Shown in pieces: positions 20,201-34,300 of a stretch of 64,000 nt of DNA (positions are counted from its first letter, which is position 1; each line of letters opens with the position of its first letter). This DNA is from Streptomyces sp. NBC_01283 (GTDB lineage Bacteria; Actinomycetota; Actinomycetes; Streptomycetales; Streptomycetaceae). The notes under the pieces are model-generated. The model worked only from the letters and a program-made list of their open reading frames with translations, had not been told where the DNA came from and did not search any database. The stretch covers positions 8,466,001-8,530,000 of the forward strand of contig NZ_CP108430.1 of NCBI RefSeq assembly GCF_041435335.1, in the 5' to 3' direction. A program made the translations under genes and the position numbers.

Positions 20201-23200
20201 GCGACCCTCTGCGGCCTGTTCGCCGAGGTGCTCGGCCTGGAACGGATCGGTGTCGAGGACAGCTTCTTCGAGCTGGGCGGCGACTCGATCATGTCGATGC
20301 AACTGGTCGCGCGAGCCCGCCGCGTCGGCCTGGTGGTGACGCCTCGGCAGGTCTTCGACGAGAAGACCCCGGAGCGGCTGGCCCTCGTCGCGGAAGCCGG
20401 GGGTGCCGCGCCGGCCGTGGAGCGGGCGCGCGACGCGGGTGTGGGTGAGGTCCCCTGGACGCCGGTGATGCGGGAGCTGGGGGAGCGTGGGCTGCGCGGC
20501 GGGTTCGCGCAGTGGATGATCGTCGGCGCCCCGGCGGATCTCGGCCGGGATGTGCTGACGGGTGGCATGAGTACCCTGCTCGATGCGCACGACATGCTGC
20601 GGGCGCGCGTGACGACCGGCGGCGACGGCCCCAAGCTGACGGTGGGGCAACGGGGTGCGGTCCCTGTCGAGGACCTGGTCGTCCGCGTCGGTGCGGAGGA
20701 CGCGCCGACGGACTCGCTGGATGACGTCGCGGTACGGGCGGCGCGCGAGGCGGTGGAGAGGCTCGACCCGGGCGCGGGTGTGATGGTCCGAGCCGTGTGG
20801 GTGGACGCAGGCCCGGGGCGTGCCGGACGGCTGGTCCTCGTCGTGCATCACCTGGTCGTGGACGGCGTCTCGTGGCGGATCCTGCTGCCGGATCTACGCG
20901 CCGCGTGCGAGGCGGTGGCAGCAGGCCGGGACCCGCGACTGGACCCGACCGGTACGCCGTTCAAGGCCTGGGCGGAAGCACTGGTGGAAGAGGCGACCGG
21001 CGAACGCCGGACGGCCGAACTCACGGAGTGGACCGTGCTGCTTGGCAGCACCGCCGAACAGCCCGTGGGTGCACGGGGGTTGAGGTCGGAACAGGACACC
21101 GCCGCGACCATGCGCCGTCGTTCGTGGACCGTGACGGCTGAGCGGGCCGCTGTTTTGGTGGGTCGGACGCCGACGGTCTTTCACTGTGGGGTGCATGAGG
21201 TGCTGCTGTCGGCGCTGGTGGGTGCGGTGGCGCTGTGGCGGCGGGAGGCGGCTCCGGGTGTCCTGGTGGATGTGGAGGGGCATGGCCGTGTGCAGGTGGG
21301 TGAGGTGGATCTGTCGCGTACGGTCGGCTGGTTCACCAGCGTGCATCCGGTGCGTTTCGATGTCGGCGCCGTTGATGTCGGCCAGGTGGCGGCGGGTGGT
21401 CGGGCGGCCGGGGTGCTGCTGAAAGCGGTCAAGGAGCAGGCGCGGGCGATACCGGGCGACGGGCTCGGTTTCGGGCTCCTGCGCCACCTCAACCCGGACA
21501 CGGCGCCGGTCCTTGCGGCTTTGCCGCGCCCGCAGATCGGCTTCAACTACCTGGGCCGCTTCACCGCCGACGCGGCGAAGAGCACGGTGGCCCCCTGGGA
21601 ACTGGCCGGAAGTGAGGCCATCGGCGGCTCGATCGACCCCGACACACCGGCGCTGCACGCCATGGAAGCGAGCGCCGTCGTACAGGACACCCCCGAAGGC
21701 CCTGAGCTGACCGTCACCTTGAGCTGGCCCGGCGGGCTCCTCGACGATGCCGACGCGGCAGAGCTCGGCCGCGCGTGGGAACAGGTCCTCGGAGGTCTTG
21801 CCGCGCACACCGCCGATCCCACGGCCGGCGGACACACCCCGTCCGACTTCCCTCTCCTCGCCCTCACGCAGCACAACGTGACGGAACTGGAGGCAGCCGA
21901 ACCGCGGTTGGCGGACGTATGGCCGCTGTCGCCGTTGCAGGAAGGGATGCTGTTCCACGCCACGTTCGACGAGGAAGGCCCGGACGTCTATCAGAGTCAG
22001 CGGCTCATGGCGCTGGACGGGCCGCTGGACGTCGACAGGCTGCGCGCCGCGTGGGAGGCGCTCCTCACCCGGCACGGGGCCCTGCGGGCGAGCTTCCACC
22101 GGCCGGAGTCGGGCGAGGCGGTGCAGGTCGTCGCCCGGCGAGTGGAACTCCCCTGGCGCGAGGCCGACGTGTCGGGTCTGCGGGAGGCCGACGCGCAGGC
22201 CGAGGCCGAGCGTCTGGCCGAGCGCGAGATGGCGGAGCGCTTCGACCTGACCAGGGCACCGCTGCTGCGCCTGCTGCTCATCCGCTTCGGCGAGAACCGG
22301 CACCGCATCGCCGTCACCAGCCACCACATCCTGGTGGACGGCTGGTCGATGCCGGTCATCCTCAACGAGGTGTCCGCGCTGTACGCGGCGAACGGCGACG
22401 CGACGCACCTGAAGCCGACCGCCTCCTACCGCGACTATCTGGCCTGGCTGGAGCAGCAGGACACGGAGGCCGCACGCGCCGCCTGGCGGGCGGAGCTGGC
22501 CGGAGCGGACGAACCGACGCTGGTGGCGCCCACGGACCCGGGCCGGCCACCCGTCGCGCCCGAAGTGAGCTCCGCGGAGCTCTCCCCGGAGCGGACCCGG
22601 GCGCTGACCGAACTGGCCCGCGCCCATGGGCTGACGGTGAACACCGTGGTGCAGGGCGCGTGGGCGCTGGTCCTGGCGCGGCTCGCCGGGCGTACGGACG
22701 TCGTGTTCGGCGGCACCGTGGCCGGGCGGCCCCCGGAGCTGCCCGACGCCGAGTCGATGATCGGGCTCTTCATCAACACCCTGCCGGTACGTGTGCGGCT
22801 CGACGCCGGTCAGCCGGTCCTGGAGATGCTCGCCGGGCTCCAGGAGCGCCAGTCCGCTCTCATCGCCCACCAGCACCTGGGCCTCTCGGAGATCCAGCAA
22901 CTCGCAGGACCCGGCGCGACCTTCGACACCATGATGATGTTCGAGAACTACCCGCGGAACTCGGCCACGCTGCCCGCACCGGGCGGCGGTCCCGCGGCCG
23001 ACGAGGTCACGATCACCCAGCTGAGCACCCTGGCGGGGACGCACTACCCGATGGCGCTCGGGATCGTCCCCGCCGACCGGCTCCGCGTTCTGGTGACCTA
23101 CCGGCCCGACCTGATCACCAGGGAGAACTCCCTTCGGACCGCACGTCAGGTCGTGCGGATCCTTGAGCAACTCCTAGTGGAACCCTCGCTTTTGGTGGCA

Positions 23201-26200
23201 CAGGTGTCCCCGCTGGACGCCGCCGACCGCGCATCGGTCGTGGAGGAGTGGAACGCCACGGGGGCACAGGAATCCCGCGTGGCAGCGCCCGCGACCGTGC
23301 CTGAACTGATCGCCGGGCGTGTGGCGTCGTCGTCGCCGGGTGCGGTGGCCGTCGTCGAGGGCGAACGGGCGGTCTCGTACGAGGAGTTGTGGGCGGAGTC
23401 AGGCCGATGGGCCGCGCATCTGGCCGGGCTGGGTGTGGGCCGGGGCGACCGAGTAGCGGTGGTGACGGAGCGGTCGCCGGACCTGCCGTCGCTGCTCCTG
23501 GGCATCTGGCGGGCCGGTGCCGCCTACGTGCCGGTGGACGTGGGGTGGCCGGCGGAGCGGGTCGCCTTCGTCGTGGGCGATGCGGCACCAGCGGCAGTGG
23601 TGTGCTCGTCGCAGAGCCGACGAGGGTTGCCGGACATGGCGGCTGCCCCCGTCGTGGTCCTTGACGACTCTCGGACGCGGGCGGCGCTGGCGGCGTACGG
23701 AACCGGCGGACCGATCGTTCCGGTGACCGCACACGATGTGGCGTACGTGATGTACACGTCGGGGTCCACGGGCACGCCGAAGGGCGTGGCGGTGCCGCAC
23801 GGGAGCGTGGCGGCGCTGGTGGGGGAGCGCGGCTGGTCCGTGAGTGCGGACGAATCGGTCCTGATGCACGCCCCGCACGCCTTCGACGTGTCGCTCTACG
23901 AGATGTGGGTTCCCCTCGCCGCCGGTGGCCGTGTGGTCATGGCCGAGCACGGAGTGGTGGACGCCCCGCGGATGCGCGAGCACGTGAAACGCGGGGTGAC
24001 GTCCGTCCATGCCACGGCAGGCCAGTTCCGGGCCCTGACGGAGGAGACACCCGACTGTTTCACCGGGCTGCGCGAGGTGCTGACCGGCGGTGACGTCGTC
24101 CCGGCGGGATCGGTGGCGCGGCTGCGGGAGGCCTGCCCGGACGTCACCGTCCGCCACATGTACGGCCCGACCGAGGTGACCCTCTGCGCGACCTGGCACG
24201 TGCTGGAGCCGGGCGACGCGATGGACTCCGTACTGCCCGTCGGGCGGCCGATGAAGGGGCGGCGGACCTACGTCCTAGACGCGTTCCTGCAGCCGGTGGC
24301 GCCGGGCGTGACCGGCGAACTGTACGTCGCGGGCGCCGGGTTGGCGCTGGGCTACCGGGATCGCCCGGGCCCGACCGCCGAACGGTTCGTGGCGTGCCCG
24401 TACGTGCCCGGCGAGCGGATGTACCGCACCGGCGACCTGGTGCGCTGGACCGAGGACGGGGAACTCGTCTTCGTCGGGCGCGCGGACGCGCAAGTCAAGA
24501 TCCGTGGATACCGTGTGGAGCTCGGTGAGGTGGAGTCGGCCCTGGCCTCCCATCCCGCCGTGGCCCAGGCCGTGGTCGTCGCCCGCGAGGACCGGCAGGC
24601 GGAGCGGCGCCTCGTCGGCTACGTGGTCCCGGACGGCAGCGGCCCGCCGCCGGACCCCGAGCTCGTCCGTGCCCATGTCGCCGCGACGCTGCCCGAATAC
24701 ATGGTGCCCACCGCCGTGCTCACCCTGGAAACCCTCCCGGTGACCCGCAACGGCAAAGTCGACCGCGCTGCCCTGCCCGCCCCCGACTTCGCGGGCAAGG
24801 TCACCGGGCGTGAGCCGCGCACGGAGGCCGAGGCGGTCCTGTGCGCGCTGACGGCCGAGTTGCTGGGCCTGGAGCGGGTGGGGCCCGACGACAGCTTCTT
24901 CGCGCTGGGCGGCGACTCGATCATGTCGATGCAACTGGTCGCCCGTGCCCGCCGCGCGAACCTGCTCCTCAAGGCGCAGGACGTCTTCGAGCACGAGACT
25001 CCCGCGGGCCTCGCGGCCGTGGCCCGGCAGGTCGGCGCGGAGCCGGCCACCGCGGCGTCGGGCATCGGTGACGTCCCCTGGACACCCGTGATGCGGGCGC
25101 TGGGCGAGCGAGGCCTGCGCGGCAGGTTCGCGCAGTGGACGATCGTCGGCGCCCCGGCAGGTCTCGGCCGGGATGTGCTGGCCCGCGCCGTGGGAGCCGT
25201 CATCGACACGCACGACATGCTGCGGGCCCGCGCCACGGCAGGCGGTGGAGCCGACGAGCACGGCTCGGACGGACCCAGGCTGTTCGTGGGGCCACGTGGC
25301 TCCGTCGACGCCGCGTCCCTGGTCACGCGCGTCGACGCGGCGGACGCACCGGCCGAAGCACTGGACGAGCTCGCGGACGAGGCGGCCCGTGCGGCCACCG
25401 GGCGTCTCGACCCCTCGGCGGGGGTGCTGCTCCAGGCCGTCTGGCTGGACGCCGGTGAGGAGCGGACCGGCCGACTGGCTCTCGTCGTACACCACTTGGT
25501 GGTCGACGGACTGTCGTGGCGCATCCTCGTACCCGATCTGCGGACCGCCTGCGAGGCGTTGGCGGCCGGACAGCGGCCGGAGCTCGACGCGGTGGGCACG
25601 TCGTTCAAGCAGTGGACTGACGTCCTGGTCGCGGAAGCCACCAGCGAGGCCCGGACCGCCGAGCTCGCGGACTGGACCACTCTGCTCGGCTCGGCCGAAC
25701 TCCCGCTCGGCAAGCGGGAACTGGAACCGGAACTCGACACCGCGGCCACCATGCGCCGCCGTTCCTGGACCGTGCCGCCGCACCTCGCGAGCACACTGGC
25801 GGGCGCCGCGCCGGCGCTGTTCCACTGCGGAGTGCACGAGGTGCTCCTGTCGACGCTCTCGGGGGCGGTCACGCAATGGCGCGGCTCGGGCGGGTCCGTG
25901 CTCCTCGACGTGGAGGGCCACGGCAGGGAGCCGCTCGCGGGCGCCGAACTCTCGCGCACGGTCGGCTGGTTCACCACCACCCACCCCGTCCGCCTGGACG
26001 CGGCCGGGATCGACCTGGCCGAGGCGCGGACCGGAGGCCCGGCGGCCGGAACGCTCCTGAAGACCGTCAAGGAACAGGCGCGGACGGTACCGGGCGGCGG
26101 GCTCGGCTTCGGACTCCTGCGCCACCTGAACCCCGACACCGCACCGGCCCTTGCGGCCCTGCCGACCCCGCAGATCGGCTTCAACTACCTCGGCCGGTTC

Positions 26201-29200
26201 ACGGCGGAGACAGCGGCGGGCCCGGTCGCCCCCTGGCAGCTCGCAGGCGGTGAGGCGATCGGCGGCTCGGTCGACCCGGACATGCCCGCCCTGCACGCCC
26301 TGGAGGCGGGCGCCGCCGTGCAGGACACCCCCGAGGGTCCGGAGCTGACGGTCACGCTGACGTGGCCCACCGGTGTGATCGAGGAGGCGGAGGCGGAACA
26401 CCTCGCCCGGCTCTGGCTCGACCTGCTCGCCGGCCTGGCCGCCCACACCACCGCCCCCGCGCCCGATGCCGCCACCGGCTCCACCGCGGGCGGACACACT
26501 CCCTCCGACTTCTCGCTCCTCGATCTCGCGCAGCACGAGGTCGACGAACTCGAAGCGGCGGTACCGGATGTGGTCGACGTATGGCCGCTCTCTCCGTTGC
26601 AGGAAGGGCTGCTGTTCCACGCGGGATTCGACGAGCAGGGGCCGGACCTCTACGAAGGGTTGCGCGTACTCGACCTGGAGGGTCCGCTGGACGTGGACCG
26701 GCTGCGGGCCTCATGGGAGGCCATCCTCACCCGGCACCCGATCCTGCGGGCCAGCTTCCACCGGCGTGCGTCGGGCCAGGCCGTGCAGGCCATCGCCAGG
26801 GAGGTGGAACTCCCCTGGCACGAGGTCGACCTGTCGGCGCTCCCGGCACCGGACGCCCGCGCCGCACTCGACCGGATCGTCGAGGACGAGCGTGCCCGCC
26901 GACTGGACGTGACGGTGGCCCCGCTGCTGCGCCTGCTGCTGATACGTCTCGGCGAGAACCGTCATGCCCAGGTGGTCATCAACCACCACATCGTCACCGA
27001 CGGCTGGTCGCTGCCGGTTCTCATCGCCGAGATGTCCGAGATCTACGCGGCAGGCGGCGACGGCCGTGCCCTGCCCGCCGCGACCTCCTACCGGGAGTAC
27101 CTGGCCTGGCTGGAACGCCAGGACAAGGAGGCGGCGCGCGAGGCCTGGCGCACGGAGTTCGCGGGCGCGGACGAACCGACGCTGACGGTGCCCGAGGATC
27201 CGTCCGCCGCGCCGGCCGTGCCCGAACGTGTGCCCTTCGAGTTCGGCGAGGAACTCACCCGCGGTGTCGTCGGCCTGGCGCGCGGACACGGCCTGACGGT
27301 GAACACCGTCGTGCAGGGCGCCTGGGCGCTCCTCCTGGCCCGGCTCGTCGGACGTACGGACGTGGTGTTCGGCGCGACGGCTGCCGGGCGGCCCGCCGAG
27401 CTGCCCCGCGTGGAGTCGATGGTCGGCCTGTTCATCAACACGCTCCCCGTCCGGGTCGATCTGTTGGCGGAGCAGTCGGTCGCCGAGATGCTGACCGGCC
27501 TCCAGGAGCGGCAGGTCGCGCTCATGTCCCACCAGCACATCGGCCTTTCCGAGATCCGCAGGCTCGCGGGCCCCGGCGCCGCGTTCGACACGCTCGTCGT
27601 GTACGAGAACTACCCGCGCCCGCCGCTCCGTGAGCCCTCGCCCGACACCCTGTCCATCCTCCCCGGCGGCACACCGGAAGACACGGGCCACTACCCCCTG
27701 ACGCTGATCGCGGTGCCGGGCGATCGCCTGCACGGCGAATTCATCTACCGGCCCGGCGTGTTCGACCGTGCCTGGGCCGAGGAGATGGTGGCGGCACTGG
27801 GCTGCGTGCTCGAAGGGATGGCCGCCGACCCGTCGGCGCCCGTGGCCCGGGTGGGCGTCCTGGGCGGGGCGCGCCGCGAGCTCGTCGTCGGCGAGTGGAA
27901 CCGCACGCGGGTCCCGGTGGCCGCGGAGACGTTGCCCGAGCTGTTCCGGCGGCAGGTGGTGCGGTCGCGTGACGCCGTCGCGCTGGTGTCGGGCGAGCGG
28001 ACGCTGTCGTACGGGGAGCTGGAGGCCGAAGCGGGACGCTGGGCCCGCCGTCTGATCGCGGCGGGCGTGGGTCCTGAGCGCCGCGTGGCCGTGCTGGCAC
28101 CGGGATCGTCGGCGACCGTGGTCGCCCTCCTCGCGGTGTCCATGGCGGGCGGTGTCTTCGTGCCGGTGGACCCGGGATACCCGCGCGAGCGCGTGGCGTT
28201 CGTGCTCGCGGACGCGGACCCGGCGGTGGTGCTGTGCACGCGGGAGACGCGGGCCTCGGTGCCGGACGGGTTCGCGGGTCACCTGATCGTCACCGACGAC
28301 CCGGAGGTCACCACGGCAGTCGCCGCGCAGACGCCCGGACCCGTCGACGACGCGGAACGCACCGGACCACTGGGTGCGGACAACGCGGCCTACGTCATCT
28401 ACACATCGGGCTCGACCGGGACGCCGAAGGGCGTGGTCGTGCCGCACGCGGGGCTCGCCAATCTGGCGCGGGCGCAGATCGAGCGGTTCGCGGTGGGGCC
28501 GGACGCGAGGGTGCTCCAGTTCGCCTCGCCGAGCTTCGACGCGGCGGTCTCCGAACTGTGCATGGCGCTGCTCTCGGGAGGCACCCTCGTGGTTCCGGGC
28601 GCGGACGCCCTGCCGCCCCACGTGCCGCTCGGACAAGCGGCCCGCACCTGGGGGGCGACCCATGTGACGGTGCCCCCGAGCGTCCTCGCGGTGGAGGAGG
28701 AACTCCCCGCGGAACTAAGGACGTTGGTGGTCGCCGGAGAGTCGTGCCCCCCGGCGCTCGTCGACCGGTGGTCCACGGGACGGCGCATGGTGAACGCGTA
28801 CGGGCCCACCGAGCTGACGGTGTGCGCGGCCATGAGTGCGCCCTTGTCGGCGGACGAGGGAACGGCCCGGGACGCGGTGCCGATCGGCCGCCCGATGACC
28901 AACGTCCAGGTGTACGTCCTGGACCGCTTCCTCCAGCCCGTCCCACCGGGAACGCCGGGCGAGCTGTACGTCACGGGCGCGGGAGTGGCCCGCGGATACT
29001 GGGCGCGGCCCGGCCTGACCGCCGAGCGGTTCGTGGCGTGCCCGTACGTGCCCGGCGAGCGGATGTACCGCACCGGCGACCTGGTGCGCTGGACCGACGA
29101 CGGCGAACTCGTCTTCATCGGGCGCGCGGACGCCCAGGTGAAGGTGCGGGGCCACCGGATCGAACCGGGCGAGGTCGAGGCGGTCATCGCCGCGCATCCC

Positions 29201-31252
29201 GGGGTCGCCCAGGCGGTGGTCGTCGCGCGCGACGACCGCGGGGCCGGCGAGCACCAGCTGGTGGCGTACGTCGTCACCGACCCCACGGAGGCGTGGCGGA
29301 CCGAACAGCTCATGGCCGCCTTGCGCGACGCCGCGGCCGAACGGCTGCCCGCCTCCATGGTCCCGTCCGCGTTCGTCCCGCTGGAGCGGCTGCCCCTCAC
29401 CGCGAACGGGAAGGTGGACCGGCGTGCGCTGCCCGCCCCCGACTTCGCCGGGAAGGTCTCGGGAAGGGAGCCGCGCACGGAGACCGAGGCCCTGCTGTGC
29501 GGCCTGTTCGCCGAGGTGCTCAATCTGGAACGGGTCGGTGTCACGGACAGCTTCTTCGAGCTGGGCGGCGACTCGATCTCCTCGATGCAACTGGCCTCCC
29601 GCGCCCGGCGCTCCGGCCTCGTGGTGACACCCCGGCAGATCTTCGAGGAGAAGACCCCGGAGCGCCTCGCCACCGTGGCGGAAACGGGCGATGGCTCCGG
29701 CCGCACCGCAGTCGAGGACATCGGCATCGGCGAGGTGCCCCTGACCCCGGTGATGCGGGAGCTCGGCGAGCCCGCACTCCGGCCGCGGTTCGCGCAGTGG
29801 GCGGTCATCGGCGCCCCGGCAGGCCTCGGACATGACGCACTCCTGACCGGTGTGGGCGCGGTCATCGACACCCACGACATGCTGCGCGCACGCGTGGTCA
29901 CGGCGGCCGACGACGGCACAAACGGCGACGTGACCGAACCGCGGCTCGTCGTCGGCGAACAGGGATCCGTTGACCCGGAGAACGTGGTGACCCGGGTGGC
30001 CGCCGAGGACGCGGCGGACGGATCACTGGACGAGATCGCCGAACGTGCGGCGAAGGAGGCAGCCGGGCGCCTCGACCCCTCGACGGGCGTGATGTTCCAG
30101 GTCGTGTGGGTGGACGCGGGCCCGGCAAGGACCGGCCGACTGGTCCTGATGGTCCACCACCTGGCCGTGGACGGAATGTCCTGGCGGATCCTGGTGCCCG
30201 ACCTGGCCCTCGCCTGCGAGGCCGCGGCGGCGGGACAGGAACCCGTGCTCGACCCCGTGGGGACCTCCTTCAGGCGCTGGGCGAACCTCCTGCCGGCACA
30301 GGCGGCGGGACCGGACCGCGTGGCGGAGCTCGACGCGTGGACAGCCCTCCTCGACGGCACCGAGCCGCTCATCGGCCGACGTGCGCTCGACCCGGCGGTG
30401 GACACCGCCGAGACGACGCGCCGCGCGTCCTGGCAGGTCCCACGGGAGGAAGCGGCCACGCTCGCGGGCCGCACCCCCGCGCTGTTCCACTGCGGGGTCC
30501 ACGAGGTGCTCCTGGCGACGCTCGCGGGCGCGGTCACGCACTGGCGCGGCGAGGGCGGGGCCGCACTCCCCGGCCCCGCACTCCCCGGCCCCGTGCTCCT
30601 CGACATCGAGGGCCACGGCCGTGAACCGGTCGAAGGCGCCGAACTCTCGCGCACCATGGGCTGGTTCACCAGCACGCACCCGCTCCGCCTCGCCGTCGCC
30701 GACGTGGACCTGACGGAAGCGGCGGACGGCGGTCCGGCCGCCGGAGCACTCCTGAAGGCGGTCAAGGAACAGGCGCGGACGGTGCCCGGCGACGGACTCG
30801 GATACGGCCTGCTGCGCCACCTGAACCCCGAGACGAGCACCGTGCTCGCCGCCCTGCCCGGCCCGCAGATCGGCTTCAACTACCTGGGCCGGTTCACCGC
30901 CGGTGACCCGTCCGGCGGCCGTACGGTCGAGGCCTGGCAGATGGCCGGAGACACGGCGATCGGCGGCTCGGCCGATCCGGACATGCCGTCCATGCACGCG
31001 CTGGAAGCGGGCGCGGCCATCGTGGACACTGCTGACGGGCCCGAGCTGACCGTCTCGCTCAGCTGGGCGGGCCGCGCCGTCGACGACGCCGCGGCGGAAC
31101 GCATCGGACAGCTCTGGCTGGACATGCTCGGCGGTCTCGCCGCCCACACCACCGATCCCACGGCCGGTGGACACACGCCTTCCGACTTCCCCCTCCTCGG
31201 CCTCGCGCAGAGCCAGATCGAGGAGCTCGAAGCCGGATTCAACCCGCACTGA
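17297..31252 (+). CDS. NRPS, modules 4-5-6: three C-A-PCP-E modules
   Basis: The 4651-residue synthetase adds residues 4-6; the equivalent of complestatin ComC. Module 4: C 8-455, A 465-960, PCP Ser near 995, E 1052-1530. Module 5: C 1536-1985, A 2001-2490, PCP Ser near 2538, E 2595-3080. Module 6: C 3094-3540, A 3547-4045, PCP Ser near 4091, E 4151-4651. Pockets read D-V-F-H-L-G-L-L-C-K (Hpg) for module 4, D-V-Y-H-L-G-M-L-C-K (Hpg variant) for module 5 and D-A-S-T-V-A-A-V-C-K (the tyrosine code of glycopeptide NRPSs) for module 6. All C and E domains keep HHxxxDG. Module 6 has no methyltransferase insert in its A domain, but has an E domain with HHLAVDG and EGHGRE. The ATG follows GAGGAGAG. 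Confidence 0.95.
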   Translation: MTRSLVEDVWPLSPLQEGLLFHAAFDSEGPDVYQGQRLLELTGPLDADRLRASWQALLARHAALRASFRRRRTGEAVQVIARDVELPWRAADLSGLPEEAASAEADRLAGRERAERFDLAKAPLLRLLLIRIGVERHCLVVTSHHVLMDGWSMPVLLGELSAAYAAGGDTSGLPPVTSYREYLGWLGRQDKEAARAAWRAELDGADGPTLVAPEDPGRSPLPPESLIDEFPAELAGGLVRFARTHGLTVNTVVQGAWALVLARLAGRTDVVFGATVAGRPMELPGVESMVGLFINTLPVRVRLDADQPVARMFAELQERQSSLMAHQHLGLPEVQGLADSGGAVFDTLVVYENYPSPPAEPPSPDTFGVRVAVGQETAHYPFTLVVAPDGERMLCKLDYRPDLFDRETADAVFAWLVRVLEQVVADPAVLVGRIGVLAAPERGLVVEGWGGTAGEVPGGLVPELVAGRVAAAPGAPAVEGERSFSYGELWAESGRWARYLSGTGVRRGDRVAVVMERSAELLPILLGVWRAGAAYVPVDAGSPPERVGFVLEDSAPVVVLCTERTRPVVPHGPEPVVVDDPRVLGAVRAASAAADSPVLVGADDVAYVMYTSGSTGVPKGVAVSHGSVVALVGERGWSVGADDAVLMHAPHAFDVSLFEVWVPLAAGGRVVVAGPGAVDAEQVKEHVARGVTSVHLTAGSFRVLAGESPECFTGLREVLTGGDVVPVGAVARVREACPDVVVRHLYGPTEVTLCATWRLWGPDDAVGSVLPIGRPLGNRRVFVLDAFLQPVPSGVTGELYVAGEGLAQGYWGRAELTAERFVACPFVPAGRMYRTGDLVRWSDTGELLFVGRADAQVKVRGFRVELGEVEAALAAHPAVAQAVVVAREDGPGERRLVGYVVPESPEGLDPELVRAHVARTLPDYMVPAAVLPLTELPVTRNGKVDHKALPAPDFAARATGRAPRTETEATLCGLFAEVLGLERIGVEDSFFELGGDSIMSMQLVARARRVGLVVTPRQVFDEKTPERLALVAEAGGAAPAVERARDAGVGEVPWTPVMRELGERGLRGGFAQWMIVGAPADLGRDVLTGGMSTLLDAHDMLRARVTTGGDGPKLTVGQRGAVPVEDLVVRVGAEDAPTDSLDDVAVRAAREAVERLDPGAGVMVRAVWVDAGPGRAGRLVLVVHHLVVDGVSWRILLPDLRAACEAVAAGRDPRLDPTGTPFKAWAEALVEEATGERRTAELTEWTVLLGSTAEQPVGARGLRSEQDTAATMRRRSWTVTAERAAVLVGRTPTVFHCGVHEVLLSALVGAVALWRREAAPGVLVDVEGHGRVQVGEVDLSRTVGWFTSVHPVRFDVGAVDVGQVAAGGRAAGVLLKAVKEQARAIPGDGLGFGLLRHLNPDTAPVLAALPRPQIGFNYLGRFTADAAKSTVAPWELAGSEAIGGSIDPDTPALHAMEASAVVQDTPEGPELTVTLSWPGGLLDDADAAELGRAWEQVLGGLAAHTADPTAGGHTPSDFPLLALTQHNVTELEAAEPRLADVWPLSPLQEGMLFHATFDEEGPDVYQSQRLMALDGPLDVDRLRAAWEALLTRHGALRASFHRPESGEAVQVVARRVELPWREADVSGLREADAQAEAERLAEREMAERFDLTRAPLLRLLLIRFGENRHRIAVTSHHILVDGWSMPVILNEVSALYAANGDATHLKPTASYRDYLAWLEQQDTEAARAAWRAELAGADEPTLVAPTDPGRPPVAPEVSSAELSPERTRALTELARAHGLTVNTVVQGAWALVLARLAGRTDVVFGGTVAGRPPELPDAESMIGLFINTLPVRVRLDAGQPVLEMLAGLQERQSALIAHQHLGLSEIQQLAGPGATFDTMMMFENYPRNSATLPAPGGGPAADEVTITQLSTLAGTHYPMALGIVPADRLRVLVTYRPDLITRENSLRTARQVVRILEQLLVEPSLLVAQVSPLDAADRASVVEEWNATGAQESRVAAPATVPELIAGRVASSSPGAVAVVEGERAVSYEELWAESGRWAAHLAGLGVGRGDRVAVVTERSPDLPSLLLGIWRAGAAYVPVDVGWPAERVAFVVGDAAPAAVVCSSQSRRGLPDMAAAPVVVLDDSRTRAALAAYGTGGPIVPVTAHDVAYVMYTSGSTGTPKGVAVPHGSVAALVGERGWSVSADESVLMHAPHAFDVSLYEMWVPLAAGGRVVMAEHGVVDAPRMREHVKRGVTSVHATAGQFRALTEETPDCFTGLREVLTGGDVVPAGSVARLREACPDVTVRHMYGPTEVTLCATWHVLEPGDAMDSVLPVGRPMKGRRTYVLDAFLQPVAPGVTGELYVAGAGLALGYRDRPGPTAERFVACPYVPGERMYRTGDLVRWTEDGELVFVGRADAQVKIRGYRVELGEVESALASHPAVAQAVVVAREDRQAERRLVGYVVPDGSGPPPDPELVRAHVAATLPEYMVPTAVLTLETLPVTRNGKVDRAALPAPDFAGKVTGREPRTEAEAVLCALTAELLGLERVGPDDSFFALGGDSIMSMQLVARARRANLLLKAQDVFEHETPAGLAAVARQVGAEPATAASGIGDVPWTPVMRALGERGLRGRFAQWTIVGAPAGLGRDVLARAVGAVIDTHDMLRARATAGGGADEHGSDGPRLFVGPRGSVDAASLVTRVDAADAPAEALDELADEAARAATGRLDPSAGVLLQAVWLDAGEERTGRLALVVHHLVVDGLSWRILVPDLRTACEALAAGQRPELDAVGTSFKQWTDVLVAEATSEARTAELADWTTLLGSAELPLGKRELEPELDTAATMRRRSWTVPPHLASTLAGAAPALFHCGVHEVLLSTLSGAVTQWRGSGGSVLLDVEGHGREPLAGAELSRTVGWFTTTHPVRLDAAGIDLAEARTGGPAAGTLLKTVKEQARTVPGGGLGFGLLRHLNPDTAPALAALPTPQIGFNYLGRFTAETAAGPVAPWQLAGGEAIGGSVDPDMPALHALEAGAAVQDTPEGPELTVTLTWPTGVIEEAEAEHLARLWLDLLAGLAAHTTAPAPDAATGSTAGGHTPSDFSLLDLAQHEVDELEAAVPDVVDVWPLSPLQEGLLFHAGFDEQGPDLYEGLRVLDLEGPLDVDRLRASWEAILTRHPILRASFHRRASGQAVQAIAREVELPWHEVDLSALPAPDARAALDRIVEDERARRLDVTVAPLLRLLLIRLGENRHAQVVINHHIVTDGWSLPVLIAEMSEIYAAGGDGRALPAATSYREYLAWLERQDKEAAREAWRTEFAGADEPTLTVPEDPSAAPAVPERVPFEFGEELTRGVVGLARGHGLTVNTVVQGAWALLLARLVGRTDVVFGATAAGRPAELPRVESMVGLFINTLPVRVDLLAEQSVAEMLTGLQERQVALMSHQHIGLSEIRRLAGPGAAFDTLVVYENYPRPPLREPSPDTLSILPGGTPEDTGHYPLTLIAVPGDRLHGEFIYRPGVFDRAWAEEMVAALGCVLEGMAADPSAPVARVGVLGGARRELVVGEWNRTRVPVAAETLPELFRRQVVRSRDAVALVSGERTLSYGELEAEAGRWARRLIAAGVGPERRVAVLAPGSSATVVALLAVSMAGGVFVPVDPGYPRERVAFVLADADPAVVLCTRETRASVPDGFAGHLIVTDDPEVTTAVAAQTPGPVDDAERTGPLGADNAAYVIYTSGSTGTPKGVVVPHAGLANLARAQIERFAVGPDARVLQFASPSFDAAVSELCMALLSGGTLVVPGADALPPHVPLGQAARTWGATHVTVPPSVLAVEEELPAELRTLVVAGESCPPALVDRWSTGRRMVNAYGPTELTVCAAMSAPLSADEGTARDAVPIGRPMTNVQVYVLDRFLQPVPPGTPGELYVTGAGVARGYWARPGLTAERFVACPYVPGERMYRTGDLVRWTDDGELVFIGRADAQVKVRGHRIEPGEVEAVIAAHPGVAQAVVVARDDRGAGEHQLVAYVVTDPTEAWRTEQLMAALRDAAAERLPASMVPSAFVPLERLPLTANGKVDRRALPAPDFAGKVSGREPRTETEALLCGLFAEVLNLERVGVTDSFFELGGDSISSMQLASRARRSGLVVTPRQIFEEKTPERLATVAETGDGSGRTAVEDIGIGEVPLTPVMRELGEPALRPRFAQWAVIGAPAGLGHDALLTGVGAVIDTHDMLRARVVTAADDGTNGDVTEPRLVVGEQGSVDPENVVTRVAAEDAADGSLDEIAERAAKEAAGRLDPSTGVMFQVVWVDAGPARTGRLVLMVHHLAVDGMSWRILVPDLALACEAAAAGQEPVLDPVGTSFRRWANLLPAQAAGPDRVAELDAWTALLDGTEPLIGRRALDPAVDTAETTRRASWQVPREEAATLAGRTPALFHCGVHEVLLATLAGAVTHWRGEGGAALPGPALPGPVLLDIEGHGREPVEGAELSRTMGWFTSTHPLRLAVADVDLTEAADGGPAAGALLKAVKEQARTVPGDGLGYGLLRHLNPETSTVLAALPGPQIGFNYLGRFTAGDPSGGRTVEAWQMAGDTAIGGSADPDMPSMHALEAGAAIVDTADGPELTVSLSWAGRAVDDAAAERIGQLWLDMLGGLAAHTTDPTAGGHTPSDFPLLGLAQSQIEELEAGFNPH
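21095..21578 (+). repeat. Near-identical E-domain tract, copy 2 (module 4)
   Basis: Partner of 16405-16888. Outside these limits the two E domains diverge to ordinary paralogue level. The downstream sequence here keeps the 33 bp that the module 3 copy lacks. Confidence 0.85.
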
Positions 31253-31307
31253 AGTCCGCACTGAAGCCCTGAGGCTCCGAGGCAACGAAGCTCCGAGGAG
31301 AGAAGAG

Positions 31308-34300
31308 ATGACCCGATCACCGGTCGAGGACGTGTGGCCGCTGTCGCCGCTCCAGGAAGGACTGCTCTTCCACGCCGCCTTCGACGACCAGGGCCCGGAC
31401 GTGTACACCGTGCAGTCCGCACTCGACATCGACGGTCCCGTGGACGCGGGCCGGTTGCGGGCATCGTGGGAGGCGCTCCTGGCCCGGCACGCCGCACTGC
31501 GCGCCTGCTTCCGGCAGGTGAGCGGCGCGCAGATGGTGCAGGTCATCGCGCGGGACGTGGCGCTGCCCTGGCGTACGGAGGACGTGTCGGACCTCGGCGG
31601 GTCCGCACAGGGGGCCGCGCTGGAACGCCTCGCGGAGAGCGAGCGGGCCCAGGCCTTCGATCTGGCGGCGCCACCGCTGCTGCGCCTCCTCCTGATCCGG
31701 GTCGGCGAGCGCAGGCACCGTCTGGTCATCACCAGCCACCACATCCTGATGGACGGCTGGTCGGCGCCGATCCTCATCGGTGAACTCTCCGAGATCTACG
31801 CGGCGGGCGGCGACGCCTCCCGGCTCGGCCGTACGACCTCCTACGGCGAGTATCTGAAGTGGCTCGGCCGCCAGGACACGGCAGCCGCGCAGGACGCCTG
31901 GCAGGCGGCACTCGCGGGCACCGACGAACCGACGCTGGTGGCACCAGCCGTCCCCGACCGGCTCCCGGTCTTTCCCGAGAACGTGGGCGAAGACCTCCCC
32001 GAGAAGGCCACGCGGGGTGTGACGGAGCTGGCCCGCGCCAACGGACTGACGGTCAACACCGTGGTGCAGGGCGCGTGGGCGCTGGTCCTCGCGCGGCTGG
32101 CCGGGCGCACGGACGTCGTGTTCGGCGCGACGGTGGCGGGCCGCCCTCCCGAGCTGCCGGGCGTGGAAACGATGGTGGGACTGCTCATCAACACGCTGCC
32201 CGTGCGCGTGCAACTGCACGGTGAGCAACCGGTGGTGGAGATGTTCCACGACCTCCAGGAACAGCAGTCTGCTCTGATGCCCCATCAGCACCTGGGCCTC
32301 CCGCAGATCCAGAGGGCGGCGGGCCCGGGAGCAGGCTTCGACACGCTCCTGGTGTTCGAGAGCTTCCCGCAGCCTCCGGCCGCCGCCGCGTCGCCGGACA
32401 GCGACAGTCTGTCGCTCAGGCCGGCGGGGTTCACCCGCGAGGCCGCGCACTACCCGCTGACACTGGTCGTCGGCCCCGCCGAACGCCTGCACCTGAAGCT
32501 CGAGTACCGCCCGGACCTGTTCGACCGACGTGTCGCCGCGGCGGCGCTCGCCTCGCTGGTGCGGATCCTTGAACAAGTGGTCGCAGATCCAACGGTGGTC
32601 GTGGGACGCGTCGGGGCGATGGCCTCCGCCGAGCGCGGTGCGGTGCTTCGGTCCCCGCACGCGGTGGTGCCGGAGCTGATCGCCGGGCGTGTGGTCTCGT
32701 CGCCGCGTGCGGTGGCCGTCCAGGGCGAACGAGCACTCTCGTACGGGGAGTTGTGGGCGGAGTCCGGCCGCTGGGCCCAGTACTTGTCGGGCATGGGGGT
32801 GCGGCGCGGAGACCGCGTCGCGGTGGTGATCGAGCGGTCGCCGGACCTGCTGACCCTTCTCCTGGGAATCTGGCGGACGGGCGCCGCCTATGTGCCGGTG
32901 GACGCGGGCTGGCCGAGGGACCGGGTGGCGTTCGTCCTGGAGGACGCGGCTCCGGTGCGCGTGGTGTGCACCCGGGAGAGCCGGCACGTGGTGCCGGAGC
33001 GGGCCGCGGCGCGATCGGTGGCCCTGGACGACCCTCAGGTGCGGGCGACGCCGGCGGAGTGCGGAACCGACCAGCCGATGGTCCAGGTGGCCGCGCAGGA
33101 CGTGGCGTACGTGATGTACACGTCGGGCTCGACAGGTGAGCCGAAGGGCGTGGAGGTGCCGCACGGGAGCGTGGCGGCGCTGGTGGGGGAGCGCGGCTGG
33201 TCCGTGAGCACGGACGACGCGGTCCTCATGCACGCCCCGCACGCCTTCGACGCGTCGCTCTTCGAGATCTGGGTCCCGCTGGTCGCGGCCGGCCGCGTGG
33301 TGGTCGCCGATCCCGGCGTGGTGGATGCCCAGCAGGTGCGCGAGCACGTGAAGGGCGGCGTCACGGCGCTGCATCTGACCGCGGGGTCGTTCCGGGTGCT
33401 CGCGGAGGAGTGGCCCGACTGCTTCGCGGGACTGCGCGAGGTGCTGACCGGCGGGGACGTCGTCCCGGCCGCATCGGTGGCCCGGGTGCGCGAGGTCTGC
33501 CCGGACGTCACCGTCCGCCACATGTACGGGCCGACGGAGACGACCTTGTGCGCGACCTGGCACGTGCTGAGTCCGGGCGACGCGATGGGCTCCGTACTCC
33601 CCATCGGGAGCGCGCTGCCCCACCGTCGTACCTTCGTCCTTGACGCGTTCCTCCGGCCCCTGCCGCCGGGCGTGACCGGCGAACTCTACGTGGCGGGCGC
33701 CGGGTTGGCGCACGGCTACCGGAACGGCCGGGGCCTGACCGCCGAACGGTTCGTGGCCTGCCCGTACCTGCCCGGCGAGCGGATGTACCGCACCGGCGAC
33801 CTGGTGCGCGAGACCGAGGGCGGGGAGCTGCTCTTCGTCGGGCGCGCGGACGAGCAGGTGAAGATCCGTGGCTTCCGGGTGGAGCTCGGTGAGGTGGAGG
33901 CGGCCCTGGCAGCCCACCCCGCCGTGGCCCAGGCCGTGGTCGTCGCCCGTGAGGACGGTCCGGGCGAACGCCGCCTCGTCGGTTACGTCGTACCCGAGGG
34001 GACGGAGACCATCGACCCTCAACTCGTCCGCGCCCACGCGGCCGAGATCCTGCCCGACTACATGGTCCCGGCCGCCGTGCTGGCCCTGGGCGCCCTGCCC
34101 GTGACCCGCAACGGCAAGGTCGACCGCAAGGCCCTGCCCGCCCCCGACTTCGCCGAGCGCGTGTCGGGCCGCAAGCCCCGGACCGCGGTCGAGGAAACCC
34201 TGTGCCGGCTGTTCGCCGAGGTGCTCGACCTGGAGCGGGTGGGACCCGACGACAGCTTCTTCGACCTGGGCGGCGACTCGGGGCTCGCGATGCGCCTCGC

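Noticed and set aside
27937..29700. N-methyltransferase domain in module 6
   Set aside because: Searched for because complestatin has N-methyl-Tyr; the A domain runs from A8 to PCP with normal spacing and no SAM-binding motif.
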